A stretch of 64,000 nt of DNA from Panicum virgatum (GCF_016808335.1 NC_053149.1:34190087-34254086), one strand, 5' to 3'. Numbered from the stretch's first letter, positions 1-11,439 are shown. The notes: generated from the letters alone by a model not told the origin. A program made the numbers and translations.

Positions 1-183
1 GAGAGACGGCTGCACGAACTCCTCCACCCTCTTGACATGGCCACCACGATCCTTCTTGAAGCCCTTCAAGAATTGTGCCTTGACGTGCTCCTCCACAAGA
101 AGGTAGGCCTTGCGCTCCTCTTCGGTGAGCTCCTCCATTGTAGCCGTGATGATGTTTTCCTTGTCGATCTCTGAAGAGCCCAT
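1..183 (-). CDS. N-terminus of a retrotransposon gag-like protein (element Y), runs off left edge
   Basis: A minus-strand reading frame opens with ATG at 183 and continues to the edge without a stop. It is highly charged (many Glu and Lys; it contains EELTEEERKAYLLVEEHVKA). It starts about 46 bases downstream of a primer-binding site and LTR in the same orientation, the place expected for the first gag codon. I recognise this as the kind of gag N-terminus found in grass LTR elements but cannot tell the superfamily from 61 residues. The rest of the element lies outside the window. Confidence 0.5.
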   Translation of the reverse strand, partial: MGSSEIDKENIITATMEELTEEERKAYLLVEEHVKAQFLKGFKKDRGGHVKRVEEFVQPSL

Positions 184-229
184 CTTCTGAAAGGAGTAGA
201 TTAGATCGATTTTAAAACCAGATTAATCT

Positions 230-248
230 GTCCCCAGCGGAGTCGCCA
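230..248 (-). promoter_or_regulatory. Primer-binding site of element Y
   Basis: On the minus strand this reads TGGCGACTCCGCTGGGGAC. It begins 7 bases inside the LTR end at 256 and starts with the TGG that pairs with a tRNA CCA tail. From memory it is complementary to the 3' end of a plant tRNA-Arg. The tRNA identity is a recollection; the position and TGG start are seen directly. Confidence 0.65.
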
Positions 249-255
249 AAAAGTG

Positions 256-782
256 TGTTGACACAGAATTGCGCCAAACACACCTGAATGTGTTAGAATG
301 CGCAACGATCGTCAAAACGATCAACACAGCGAAAACCTTAGGCGGACCGGTCTGACCGGTTTCGCCAACATGTCTGACCGGTGTAGGCAGGGAACTCGCG
401 AAGACGTAGAATAGCAAGCTCGGGAGGGACCCCGTCGGAGCACGTGATCGTAGGGTTGCTCTGAGGTCGGCAGGCCACTCAGAACGTCTTCAAACGCCGT
501 CGAGACGAAGGAAGAAAGCAATCTAGGGTTGGAAAAGGCTATGGTTTGAGAGATAAAAGTAATACGATTTTTGTATTGATTTGATTGGGAATAACCTCAA
601 TCGGTCTTAGCCTTTATATTTATAGGCTAGGGAAGACGTACCACTTCACGAGTAGGATTACATGAGGACTCTTTACAAAAACCCTAATTCTACTCGGACT
701 GTACAGACCAGACCGGTCTGACCGGTCGGCCCGACCGGTCAGACTGGTCGACCTCAGTAGATGCCAAATTTGACTGTCAACA
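256..782 (-). mobile_element. 5' LTR of element Y (minus orientation)
   Basis: A 527-bp LTR bounded by TGTTGAC at 256 and GTCAACA at 776-782, which are inverted copies of each other. A minus-strand TATA box (TATAAATATA, plus 615-624) sets the orientation and agrees with the PBS on the low-coordinate side. It carries clustered copies of the palindrome GACCGGTC and variants (about 342-382 and 707-753). The internal region and 3' LTR lie left of the window, so neither target duplication nor LTR divergence can be checked. Confidence 0.8.
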
Positions 783-987
783 ACTCCATCACCAGATCAT
801 CTCAAATAAATCCCACCATTATCCATCGTACCATAGGCCATATCCCAATAAATGCATGCACGTGTCATGGCAAACATTGATTCTAGTGATCTGATTAACC
901 AAATAAGTCTGCAAGTAATTCATCATGGCGCGTCAACCTCCTCCATGATTAATCACTTTTGTGTCCCACTGGGCGTGCCAAAAGATG
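783..987 (-). mobile_element. Leader and PBS of element X, truncated by element Y
   Basis: This lies between the Y LTR and the X LTR. On the minus strand it begins, 7 bases after the X LTR, with a PBS-like TGGCACGCCCAGTGGGAC (plus 963-980), then untranslated leader. It ends abruptly at the Y LTR, so Y appears to have inserted into X just after its 5' leader, with the remainder of X to the left of the window. No open frame of note is present. Confidence 0.55.
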
Positions 988-2826
988 TGTTGACGCAAAA
1001 ATCAACACACTGGAATCTGAAGGCACTGTTCGCCAAGCTTCAGAATGTAGACCAAGCGTGCTAGTCAGTTTGACCATTCAACTGACAATGTGAAAATAAT
1101 TTTTCTAAGGTCAACGAGGATCGGCCAATCAGGCCGATTTCTTCCTGGCACTAATAGCGATAACAGCATAGCAGAATAAAACATGATAAATGAATAATTG
1201 GCCATGATAAATGAATAATAGCACAGTTCACCATGAGGCTGATTTCCAACACCCTGATGAGTGTAAGTAACTCATCGATTCTCCGAACTACATTTATGTA
1301 ATTAATGATAATAAAGCTCAGGAGCTATCGACTAGGAAGCCGATAGAAAACGGAAGGCCATTGGGCTTTTAATCCACCATGAACAGGACCATAAGCCAAT
1401 GATACTTCGACTAACATTACCACCAGTATTTCTAGATGAAACGACAGCGATGCGCCTGGAAGTTGCAGTCTAGAAATACTACTAGCAAAAGATTAATCTA
1501 ATCTCACCAGCCAATAGATCTATCCACAATAGAATTCGTTCCCGACAACACTTGAGAAGCAGCCAAGATTAAGATGCAACAGGCTATTGAACAATCTATC
1601 ATCTATTTTATCAAGATAAAGCTAATTAAATCAATCTGAACAATAAGATGATAGATTAAAGATAAATCAGCCGATGCAATCTTACTCAAGGCTAGAATAA
1701 TTTTGATTCTACTACATCTAGCAAGAGATAACGCTCACAAAATAGGGCAAAATCAATAACTGATGAATACCGTAGATCAAGGCAGAAGCGAATGTGCCGT
1801 CGGCCGAAGATCCGAAGGTACTCGATAACTGATGAATAAGAACCAGATTCAACGACAACGATGCGCTCGGAAGTTGAGATCTGGGATACCCGGTAATTTG
1901 TAGGCGAATCTAGACGAAACCATAGCGATGCGCCCGGTGGTTAAAGTTTAGAACTCCTAGTAGACGAAAACCACAGTGAACTGGAGATCGAAGCGATGCA
2001 GCCCAGCTTGTTGAAGAACTCATCAAAAATCTACATTACTCCTACTCCTAGGGCAGAAAGGTAAAGATACTTGAGAAATTAAATGTGTTTGTATTGGTCG
2101 TGTGACAAATCTTTCCACAATGAATGGGAGTACATATTTATAGCCTAAACAACCTAGCTAGTTATGGCACACAAAACTTGCTAATGAAGGAATATCTGAA
2201 TAAAAAGAAATAACAAGATACATGGACTCTAATTTCCTTTCTGTAGAATCCTCGTAAATGAAGCTCCTTTCGGATCCATCCATCCATACCAAACTCAATC
2301 TCCATGCATGCGTGATACACAATTGAATATAATATTCTCCTTCCTAATCATGCATGCATACTTGCCGTATCTTCATTATTTCTCCCTAGCACATGGACCC
2401 ATCTCAGTCACGGATCTTCACGTTTCCTCGGATGTACATGTTAATCACCTGATTACCCGGCCAGATTAAGCCACATAACTTCCGTGCCATCCGCAACACA
2501 AGCCAATTGACACATATGCACGTGCAGATCCCAAATTCCATTTGACTTGCTTTCATCATCCAAATAAAATAATCCGGCCAGGATGTCAATCACGTTTGCC
2601 AATGAAGATCATGTTGTTTCCTTCACATGTACGAGTAACTTCACTATTTGCACACAAGCCCTTGTTAGCTTGTGCTCCCCTTGCCTTTACGTGTGGATTC
2701 CCAACTAGCAGATTTCCGGCTCCATCGGCAGCTACTATCATCCATCGGCTTTCAAGTCAACACAAACAGCCGATTGCTTCGTAATTCAAATTACATCGGA
2801 TTTATTGACAAAATCCGGTGTCAACA
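988..2826 (-). mobile_element. LTR of element X, 1.84 kb, minus orientation
   Basis: Terminal TGTTGACGC at 988 and GGTGTCAACA ending at 2826 bound a long non-coding segment. A minus-strand TATA box (TATAAATA, plus 2135-2142) and the PBS at 963-980 both place it as the 5' LTR of a minus-strand element. Inside are degenerate repeats of a motif like tagacgaaaccatagcgatg near 1432, 1850, 1911 and 1961. Flanks are AGATG and GGGAG, so it is not a solo LTR with a target duplication. It interrupts a plus-strand gag sequence that resumes at 2827. Confidence 0.7.
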
Positions 2827-3308
2827 GGGAGAGACTGCAAGAATACATACTCGCTTGTCCTCATCATGGGATGGATGAGTGGCTCGTGCTTCAAAGCTTC
2901 TACAATGGGCTAATGACAACATCCAGAGCCCACCTTGATGCTGCTGCTGGAGGAGCCTATCTGGACCTCACAATTGCTAAGGCTACGGATTTAATTGAAA
3001 AGATGGTCTCCAACCAGGGCTAGAACGAGGAGCGTTCCCAGCCCAAAAATAAGGGCGGAATGCATACCATCAAGGAGACGGACATGCTCGCCGCCAAGCT
3101 GGACCTTCTACTGAAGAAACCCGATGAAGGGAATCGGCCACAGATGCATGTTCCCGTCCATGCCATGAACTCGTACTTGATGTGCGAGGTTTTTGGTGAC
3201 GGTGGACACTCGGGGAATGATTGCTCCGAGGCCCGTGAAGACGTAGCCTACATCAACAATAACAACACCGGGTTCTGTCCACAAGGAGGCCAGGGGTGGC
3301 ATTGCTAG
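2827..3308 (+). pseudogene. Athila-like gag fragment, plus strand
   Basis: Plus-strand frame similar to the middle of the intact gag of element B (20845-22587): it shares ERLQEYIL, CPHH, DEWLVLQSFYNGL, DAAAGGA and the NNNN-rich tail. It starts inside the codon preceding ERLQEY, where the X LTR begins, so the N-terminal half is missing. A TAG at 3021-3023 replaces the Trp codon of B (TGG to TAG). The zinc knuckle is damaged: the second Cys of Cys-x2-Cys-x4-His-x4-Cys is Phe, while the last Cys is kept. It stops at 3308 where LTR-like sequence begins. A non-functional remnant. Confidence 0.85.
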
Positions 3309-3401
3309 GAGCTAAGAAATGCCAACAAGCATTTCTGGCGCCATTGCTGGGGACGAGCTTAACAACCCCATTCCTAGTGATTGCGCTTAGAAATGTCAAC
3401 A
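3309..3401 (+). repeat. Scrambled junction: two LTR ends around a tRNA-Asp-type PBS
   Basis: Within 93 bases the plus strand shows an LTR-like terminus (ctaagaaatgccaaca), an 8-base spacer, a PBS-like tggcgccattgctggggac (tRNA-Asp type, as in element B), and a second LTR terminus ending gcgcttagaaatgtcaaca at about 3401. Both termini match the family of the B LTR (tgttgacatttcttagcgc in reverse). The arrangement looks like a deletion or recombination scar between related elements. Confidence 0.6.
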
Positions 3402-4120
3402 ACCAACGACTGGCTCGACTTCTTTGACGTCATCGAGTCCTTGTTGATTGGTAGCTCCTTAGCGGCAGCGAGTATCTCACTCACGGAACTAGGTACTCGA
3501 ATGCTAGAGGCATGAACAATTGCCTCCTTATCGCACTCGAAGGACTTGAGGAGGTCCCCGCGTAGAGAAAGGACTCCTGTGTTGCCCGGCATCTTAAGGA
3601 GTAAGTAAACGTAGTGAGGCACAGCCATGAACTTGGCCAGTGCTGGTCTTCCCATGATGGCATGGTAAGAGGATTCGAAGTCAACTACTTCGAACTTGAT
3701 ATACTTTGTCCGGAAGTTTTGATCCATTCCAAATGTGAGTGGGAGTGTAACCGAGCCAATTGGTGTAGAGGAGTTTCCTGGAACGATGCCGTAGAAAGAG
3801 GCTTTGCTCGCCGTGAGCAAGCTCGTGTAGTTAAGGCCCATCTTCATCAGTGTTCTTGCAAAGATCAGGTTGAGCCCACTTCCTCCATCAATAAGTACTT
3901 GAGTAAGCTTGGATCCTTGGACGATAGGGTCGAATACTAGTGGAAACTTTCCTTGTTCAGAGAAGCTGGTCCACTGATCCTCCCTGGAGAAAGTGATGGG
4001 GACCTTGCTGTACTTTAAGGGTCTTTGAATTGCAGGCTCAACTGAGAGGATCTCCCTGAGTAGTGACTTTTGGGCACGTCTGGAGAAGCTTGGATCCCCT
4101 CCAAATATGACATTGACCAT
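3402..4120 (-). pseudogene. Element L protease region (Tat-like), truncated
   Basis: Minus-strand frame with a retroviral-type aspartic protease core. The active-site segment reads QVLIDGGSGLNLIFA, with the later hydrophobic-Gly motif IMGRPALAKFM. It follows the gag region at higher coordinates. At 3402 real coding sequence ends: the last codons run into the LTR terminus described just below it, giving an artificial stop at 3374. Everything downstream in L (any RT or integrase, 3' LTR) is missing here. Family resemblance is to grass Tat-lineage elements, inferred from motifs only. Confidence 0.75.
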
Positions 4121-6197
4121 GTTTTTGGGTTTCTGGAACCCGTCAGGGTCTTTTTAGTCATCATCGTCATCCTCCTTGTTGGGCTTCTTCTTGGGTGCAT
4201 CTGGCAATGGAGACTAGAAGGACTTGCGTATGAATGTGCACTCAAACATCGAGTGGTTACTCTTGGGGTGAATCAGGCACCTCTTGTTGTGCAGGATCTT
4301 GTCGAACTGATCCTGAGACTTTTTTGTCTTCTTACCACGCAGTGTGCGATCCATAGTGCCGACTATATCGTCTGGCTTGCGCTTACGCGCAGGATCCCAC
4401 TGGTTACTGCCCCCCATCGTTCTTGCTCTTCTCATTGTCTCCATTGTTACGGCGGGGAAAATGACTGCGCTATTGTTCTTCCTCGTCTGCACAGCGTTGC
4501 ATCATGTCTCATAGTTCCACCACCATTTTGGGACAGTTACGCCCAAAATCACGATAAAGTGATTGGGTGGTGATGCCGTCGTGGAAGTAGTGGATGACGT
4601 CCTCATCGGAGACGCTGGCGATGGTTGCTCTTGTGTCGAAGAAGCGCTTGACGTAGGACCTGATGGCTTCACCATGTTCTTGTTTGCACATTGCGAGAGC
4701 ATGTCGAGCAGTTACTCGATGTAGAGATCCCTGGAAGTTGTCGATGAAGGCCTTCCTGGGATCTTCCCACGAGTGTATGGACTCGCGTGTCAAGCTCTCC
4801 AACCATGTGAGAGGCACGGCCTCTAGGGCAATCGAGAAGTAAAGGACCTTGGTGTAGGTGTCTCCTCCTGGAACATTGATAGCAGTTGAGTATAGGCATA
4901 ACCATTGAGCAGGGTCTTGCTTACCGTCGTACTTCTGGATGTTTGTGGGTTTGAAGTCCTTCGGGTACTCGATGTTGTCAAAGATGCTGCTGAGGGCTAG
5001 AAAGTGATCAAAGTTGTTAGCAAGATGCACTTGACGTCTTGCGTTGATGATGTCCCGTGCGTCCATCCTAGAGTCGGCTACTTCTTCATGGTTGCAGCCA
5101 CGATTGTTGTTGCGGTTCGGTTAAGGCCTTAGAGCTTGGTTTGCTGCAGGTTGTCCACCCCTAGGGCAATGGCTGCTAGCGACTTCCTGGTCCTCTTGGT
5201 TTCTTTGGTTTTGCTGCTGTAGTTGACGGTGATGGCCTCCCGGAGTGCGGCTTGCTTGGGGTATTACTATTGTAGTAGCCCTGGATTGGGTGCCATGAAG
5301 TGAGAACAAGGGGTTTTGTCTCTCAAGTTGTTCCACGATGTGGCGAGTAAGCTGTATGATGCGCTCTGTTTGTGGATTGCGTGGCATCTGCATGAGGCGC
5401 AAGGTAGCTTCTGTCACTGCGGTGATGGGAGTGGTGAAGATTGGATCTGCTACAGTATCGAATTCCCGGTTAAGATCGTGCAGGTTAATGCGAGCGCGCT
5501 CTGCAGCTCGGGCGCAGCGCTCCCCCCTGCGTTGATTTCTTGCTTTGCAGGCTGCTCGAGTAGCTTCATCTTCATCTTGTGGGGCATCTTGAGTCAGATC
5601 GTCCTCTAAGATCTGATCTGGAGTTTCATTGGGGTCATGCTGACTGGGAGCACCCCCGTCTTGCCGATTGATCATGAAGACTAGACGCTCTGGGGTATAG
5701 CTTTCAAGGTTTGATCTGTAATCGTCTAGTTCGGTTCCCCCGGATCCAGTTTCCCGTATGGTGTAAGGGGGGTGTCGTGTTGAAACGGAAGATCGTCGAT
5801 GCTGGCAACTTCTTGAAGGTTGTTGAGTAGTTCTACGAATGAGTAGTCATGGCAGAACTTGAGTTGAAGTTTTGCTAGCGCATCGGCAATGGAATCCAGA
5901 CTGTCATGGGATGACTCGTCTGAATCTGAGTACACGTCAAAAACGGGTGCCTCCCGGCTAGCAGTGGCTGAAAAGTTCTCGACGCCTAGTGTTTCATCCA
6001 AGCTATCTTCATATGAAGAGTAGATGGATTTGGTTATCTTTTGGTAAGTAGATGATGCATTGCACAACCCAAAGATGGGTCGAGCAGGGAGAATCCCAAC
6101 CCGAGTAGAATTTGGGCTGAAATCAATCAGAGTCCGAGTAGAACCCGATTTGTCTTCGAGTTTCTGCTCGATCTCCTCGGTGAGGTCAGAAAGTAGC
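4121..6197 (-). pseudogene. Element L gag, main part (Tat-like), broken
   Basis: Minus-strand gag spread over several frames. From high to low coordinates: an N-terminal segment open up to the A LTR at 6197 and ending at 5726; a Glu/Arg-rich segment 5675-5121; the retrotransposon gag core 5066-4509 (KDFKPTNIQKYDGKQDPAQW, then an alpha-helical region to about 4509); and a short Cys/His segment near 4230 (CLIHPKSNHSMFEC). Breaks include an in-frame TAA at 5121, a CGA-type codon changed to TGA at about 4509, a frameshift before 4492 and a TAG near 4157. The first codons lie 22 kb away at 28549-28714, because element A inserted into this gene. Confidence 0.8.
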
Positions 6198-6620
6198 TGT
6201 CGATGTTTACCGCCAAGACTGCTCAGGGATACCCTTAGCAGTAGGATTGTAGGTAGGGATCGACTGCTCTGGAACTCGATGGTGCAAGGAAGACAAAGAT
6301 TTAGACAGGTTCGGGCCGCGAGGTGCGTAATACCCTACGTCCTGTGTGGTTGCTTGTATTACCTTAGGTGTTGATATGTTTTGAGGGGGTCCCTGCCCTC
6401 CCTTATATGTTCGGGGGGGGGGGACAGGGTTACATGGAAAGTCCTAGCGGAGTACAGTTGGAAACCTACTACTACAACACAATCGGGTAGTTTTCTTTAT
6501 ACTGCAACTAGTTCTACGGCTATTCGGGTAGTTACAAGAGTGGTAAAGTACATCCATGAGCTATCCCTTACTCTAGAACATTCTATGCCTATAAGCAGTC
6601 CTGCTGCCCCGGGTCTGACA
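6198..6620 (-). mobile_element. 3' LTR of element A
   Basis: A 423-bp LTR beginning tgtcgatgtttaccgcc and ending gggtctgaca. It is closely similar along its length to 28132-28548 and 28785-29199. The PPT-like decamer directly to its right shows it is the downstream LTR of a minus-strand element. It contains a run of G (about 6414-6424) not seen at that length in the other two copies. On its left it abuts an open gag frame of element L. Confidence 0.85.
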
Positions 6621-6630
6621 AGCCCCCGAG
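6621..6630 (-). promoter_or_regulatory. Polypurine tract of element A
   Basis: On the minus strand this reads CTCGGGGGCT and directly precedes the 3' LTR, as expected for the plus-strand primer of a retrotransposon. Identical decamers lie at 6847-6856, 6960-6969 and 7000-7009. Confidence 0.7.
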
Positions 6631-8314
6631 CTCTTCATAGCCGAGTCCTGCAGGCGTCGAGTACTTGGCAGGGCGTCTTCGAGTACTTCAAGTGGTCATA
6701 ACGTCCTTCTAGGTGCTTCTAGGCCTTCCATCAAATACGTCGAGTAGTCCTCCAAGTACTTCTGGTTGCTCTGAGGCTGTGAGGTGCTCAAGCCCCAAAA
6801 TCTTAATCATATATGGTGCGCGAAGTACTCGCGCTCTAAATGGAGTAGCCCCCGAGCCTTAGATTGAATCGCAGAATCAGGCTGAGGGTCACTTCAGTCT
6901 TTATTTATCTTTTATTTTTCAAAATTTTAAAAAATAAATCTCTGATGCACATATCCTGCAGCCCCCGAGCCTTAAATCAAAATCCTGTATCTTGTGGGTA
7001 GCCCCCGAGCAAATATTTGGAATTAAGGATCTAAGACGTGGCATCATATTTTATTCCTAAGAATATCTGCAGGTTTAATCAGATCCGATATCAGAAAAGA
7101 TCCCTTTTTCGCGCAAAATCCCAGAAAAATGATACGATTGGATATGCCACACTAATTGCACCTGTAATATCCTCAAAAATAAAACCCGGGATATTTATCT
7201 CTTTACTGTACGCTCACATGGAAATTGACTGTGTGGATAATCTGCATTATTGCACCCGTGATTGCTGACATTGTAGCGTCACGGGTTGTCCTCCAGTGAA
7301 GCCCTATGCGGCTATAAAAGGTGGGTGAGATGCCTTGCCAGAAGCACCAGCAATCCAAAGCCATGACCTGCATTTGGTGTTCTTTCTCTCGCCCTCGTAA
7401 AATTTGTGTAGTTCTTTCCAGCAAAAGATGCTAGAAGAGAGCTTGCGAGTGACAAGAAAAGTCCCTGCTACCTCATCCTGCTACCCTGCTTCTCTCAGCG
7501 GATCCATGCTGGACATCATGTCCTTCCGTATTCCAATGAGGTAGGGTCTCAGAGGACGAGTGGCATCTAGTTGTGTCATACGCTTGGGGTTCCCTATTTT
7601 TTGGGTGCCCAAGAACTGCCATCTCTGGTGGGGAGACTTAATCTTGTCACAACATATTCAGGGTGAAGGAGAAATTCCTTTGCAAGATGCTACAAGAGAT
7701 CTTGCGAGGTGATTACTGTAATCTGCCTCTTTACTCTTGAAACTTTTCTCCTAGAATACGAGTATCATTATTCCCTTAATGGGAATAACATGTTTGCACT
7801 TTGTCACGGCCTCGGGCCGATCTAGCTGCAGCAGGCTTCACCCAGGAAACCAAGAAGTGTGCGTGCAGGCCCGAGTCATTGTAAAACTCTTATAAAGAAG
7901 TACTCGAGTTGTAATATCGAGTAGTTTTACTGTGTCGAGTACTTTTCCTTTTTTCTGGAATGTAATCCCAGTAGAAGGAAGTTAAGTCGAGTAGTTGTCA
8001 AGGGATGTGAGTGTTTTCTTTTTTCGAAATGTAATGTCAGAAAGAAGAAATGTCTCAGAAAATCCCGCTCTAACCGTAAACGGTAACTGACTCTTGCACT
8101 TATGGGTATTTACCATTTTGCCACCGCTATTTATAAAATAGAACGGTCAGCTAGGTTTTACCCCACCGGCCGCTATTCTACACTTTTATTGTTTTAGATC
8201 TGTTCTTGCTCATTTCCTCAAACTTCCAGATCTAAAACTCCTTGTTCTTCCTCGCTCACGAATCCTTTAGGGTTTAGCCATTGCATGTGCGTGAAGCGTC
8301 CTGTAGATTTTTGA
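6631..8314. other. Element A internal non-coding region with repeated PPT-like decamers
   Basis: No credible protein frame. It contains three further perfect copies of AGCCCCCGAG (plus 6847, 6960, 7000), an AT-rich block near 6900-6940, and several copies of cgagtactt. The part just before 8315 (about 8100-8314) would be the promoter and leader of the antisense gene that follows on the plus strand. Confidence 0.5.
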
Positions 8315-11196
8315 ATGGCCCCCAAGAAGTCAAGCAAGGGCAAGGGAGTGGCCGCGGAGCCAACCCGCGAGGAAGGATGGGTGCCAAGTAAGTGTTCCGA
8401 CTCCGACTTGGAAACTCTAGTTTTTGATGGTCTTTTACAGGAGAAATTTGTCATCCAATGGCGTCCTGCCTTGTGTGAAGATCGTCCGTATGAAAATATG
8501 GGCGAAATCATAGCTTTTGCCCCTTATTTTGAACGGGGATTGGGGCTCCCTTGTTTGGCTTTCTTCTCTGGGCTCCTGTATTATTACAGGATCTAGCTTC
8601 ACCACTTAACCCCAAATTCTTTTGTTCATATTTCCATCTTCGTATATTTGTGCGGAGCTTTTCTGGGCATCGAGCCCCATTCTGAGCTCTTCCGATTTCT
8701 GTTCCATCTCAAGCCCCTGCCAGACTCCTACAAATTAGATGTAGTAGGTGGTGCAGGACTTCAGCTCAGACGGGGGAAGGAGAAAGTGTATATCCCCTAT
8801 AAGCTTAGTAGCAAAGTAATCGACTGGAAACTCAAATGGTTGTACATAGAAAACCAATGGGAGACCCTACCAGCGATTAATCCAGGCCCTCCAATTTGAT
8901 GGCTTGAATGGAACAAGAAACCAGTAGACGACAGTCAAATCCCCAAACTACTCGCTCGGATTGCCAGCCTTATGCAAAAGCATATAACTGGGGATGCTGT
9001 CGTATTCGACTGGATGAGAAAGAGAATCCAGCCGTTACAAGGTCAGGAGACATTTGGTTTTCAGTATCAGGGAACAGCCGATCCGTCACGGATCTTGGAG
9101 GAAGAGATCTCAAACGGAGAAGTCTTTAGTCGAGTACGGTGACTTCTTAAGGATGTGAAGCATGTGTCCATCATCCCTGATACTTTTTCTACAACCAATC
9201 GTTCGAAGCAGGTAATCATCAGAGTAGTCGATTTGTATTGATCGAGTACCTTGTCTTAGCAAGATTCTGATAGAATTTGCTTTTCTGTAGGAGGACGTGG
9301 AGCTTTTTAAGAGCAGTCCTCCATTGCCAGGCACTAATCGTCCTTTTTATCTTCCTCCCGAGCGTTCTTATATTGTCAACCGATTCCAAGAAGAATCTTT
9401 TCTCATGCAAAATTGCATAGATAGTACTAATATCCGATTTTGGTTGCGCAGATGATGAGGTGGCTGGGGAGGACAGCGATGGGGAGCACAACCCCAGTCC
9501 GAGCGTAGATACCTAGGCGGGGCACCCGAAGGGTACGCGATCGGTGGCGAGAAAGCGTCGTAGCTCCTCACAAGATACCAACAATAGGTAGGTAGCTAGT
9601 TGGTTGCAATCGAGTACTTTTGTTTCGATTTGCTTTCCTTGACTTTGATTTTTACATTTCAAGTCCGGCGGCTAAGATGCCGCGGACTACAACATCTAGG
9701 GATGATGCTGTGGTGGAAACGAGGGCCCCTTCCACCGTAGCGGACTCGTCAAAGGGCATAGAGACTACTCAGCCAGCGAGTAGTTCCAATATTAGTGACG
9801 CCGGGAACACCGGAGGCAGTGCTGTAATTATCAAGCCGCTCCCTAAGTTCGGTGTAAGGAAGCTTGCCTTGAAAAGGGCATCTACGTAAGTTTCTTGAAA
9901 CTTGTTTGTAGATTTAACTTTGGATTGAGTATAATTTAACTCTGATATGTATTTGCAGTGACGCGCTCCTGGAGGCAAGGGCAGGAACTGAAGTCGATTC
10001 AGCCCCCAAGCCGATAGCGGAGAAGCCCTCGAGTACTACAGATATGGATGCTCGCGAGGCGGAGGAGATGGCGAATTCTATGATGCAGAATTCACCACTC
10101 CCAGATGCTGAAAGGAGCGATGAGAAGCTCCTAGAGGATGAAGGAAGCGAGAGGCTTCCGAAAGAAGGAGGAGGCGAGAAGCTTCCTGAGGAGATCCCCA
10201 CAGGTAAACTTATTATACTTCTTTCTGAGGGAGTACTTCCCTTTATTTATCCTGGGAATACTGTGGGAAGAGTTGAAGAAGTGCCGCATAAAAAAGTGGT
10301 GTCTGTGGTGTAGGCGAGTACTTCCCTTGTTTCACCGGGAGGTACCCTGCCACAGGAGGAGAAATTAAAGCTTGCTCACTAGCTTTTGACAGTAAGTAGT
10401 CGAATGATTCGAGTACTTGTAAATTTATTAGATCAAGTAGTGTATACTGATCCTTTGTCTTCTCTATTTGGCAAGATGTGTTAGAGCAGGGGAGCAGCCA
10501 GCCCCAAGATGACTCAGAGCTAATTGCTCTGAGAGAGCAAGTGAAGAAGCTCTCGTCCGAGAAGGCTACTCTCCAGGAGAAGAACAAAAAACTCTCCAAG
10601 GACAAGAAAGGTTAGTCTCTGGCATATATAATACAGTCAACTAGTTACATTCGTCTGGTATATATGTGTTTCTTTTAATCAAGTACACAGCCTTCTCGAA
10701 ATCATTAAAGGTTGATGAAAGCTTGGTACTGGATCTAAAGATTCTTATGTACCGAAACGCAGATGAGATCAAAAAGATCAAGAAGATCAAGGAGGATTCT
10801 GACCAGGAGATGGCGACAACCCTCCAACAGCTAAAGGACTTGTCGAAGTCTCAAGACTCGATGCATCGAGAGCTAGAGGAGCTGAGAGATCTGAAAGATG
10901 CTGCTCAAGCTGTGGCCAACATTGTGGACATCCTAGAGGGGAACAAGGACGAGCCGCTCACATTGGTAGGGAGGCATCGTAAACTACCTGAGAGCTTAGA
11001 GAGGTACGTCTCCACAACCACCCGACAGTACGTAGGACATGTACTCGGGTTGGTTAAGTCCTACTGGCCACGTAATCCACTGGATCCACTTGGGGAGGGT
11101 GCAAAGGCTGACTGCAGTGATGACCAATTTGGTCAGTATCTAGAAGAAACCTCCTTCGTAGCAGATAAGATAGTGGAGTCTTTGAACAAGTCTTGA
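8315..11196 (+). pseudogene. Antisense multi-exon gene in element A, 'putative gypsy type transposon' (Transposase_28-like) domain
   Basis: A plus-strand gene opposite in direction to its host element. Probable exons: 8315-9211 (ends before GTAATC), 9291 to about 9435, about 9450-9585, about 9665-9886 (before GTAAGT), 9960-10204 (before GTAAAC), about 10477-10610 (before GTTAGT) and 10708-11196. Exon 1 carries the conserved core: FFSGLLYYY, FLGIEPHSELFRFLFHLKP, DVVGGAGLQLR and KEKVYIPYKLSSKVIDWK, which I recognise from grass proteins labelled with this Pfam family. Later exons encode acidic linkers and a C-terminal coiled-coil-like helix ending about 40 residues before NKS-stop. Exon 1 has three nonsense codons (about 8595, 8899 and 9140), consistent with CAG to TAG or CGA to TGA, and exon 3 one more TAG. 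Function unknown; it probably arose from a captured or element-specific gene. Confidence 0.75.
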
Positions 11197-11439
11197 TCTT
11201 CCTGATTTTCTGTAAGATGATTGGCGTTTGATGCCTCAAGTACTCTGTATGTACAAATATTTAAATTTGTGTATTGTTTGAGTACTTGTTTTATTCTGTA
11301 AGATCTTCTGATCTGCCGAGTAGTGACACTTAGGAAGTATCATAGATAGGACTTCATAAGTTCTGGCGGCATCACGCCTACTCGATCTTGATGGTAGATA
11401 CAATGTTGTATCCATGGGTGTTTTGCCTTAAGAGGCAGA
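11197..11439. other. Element A internal remainder up to the B insertion
   Basis: This is the 3' flank of the antisense gene. Nothing else is recognisable. It ends with GCAGA just before the B LTR at 11440; the other side of B begins GTGGA. Confidence 0.5.

Noticed and set aside
1141..1260. Possible tRNA or small RNA gene in the X LTR
   Set aside because: No cloverleaf, A/B box pair or stable hairpin could be traced.
988..2826. X segment as a solo LTR
   Set aside because: Flanking pentamers do not match and a PBS follows it on the left, so it is a 5' LTR of a truncated element.
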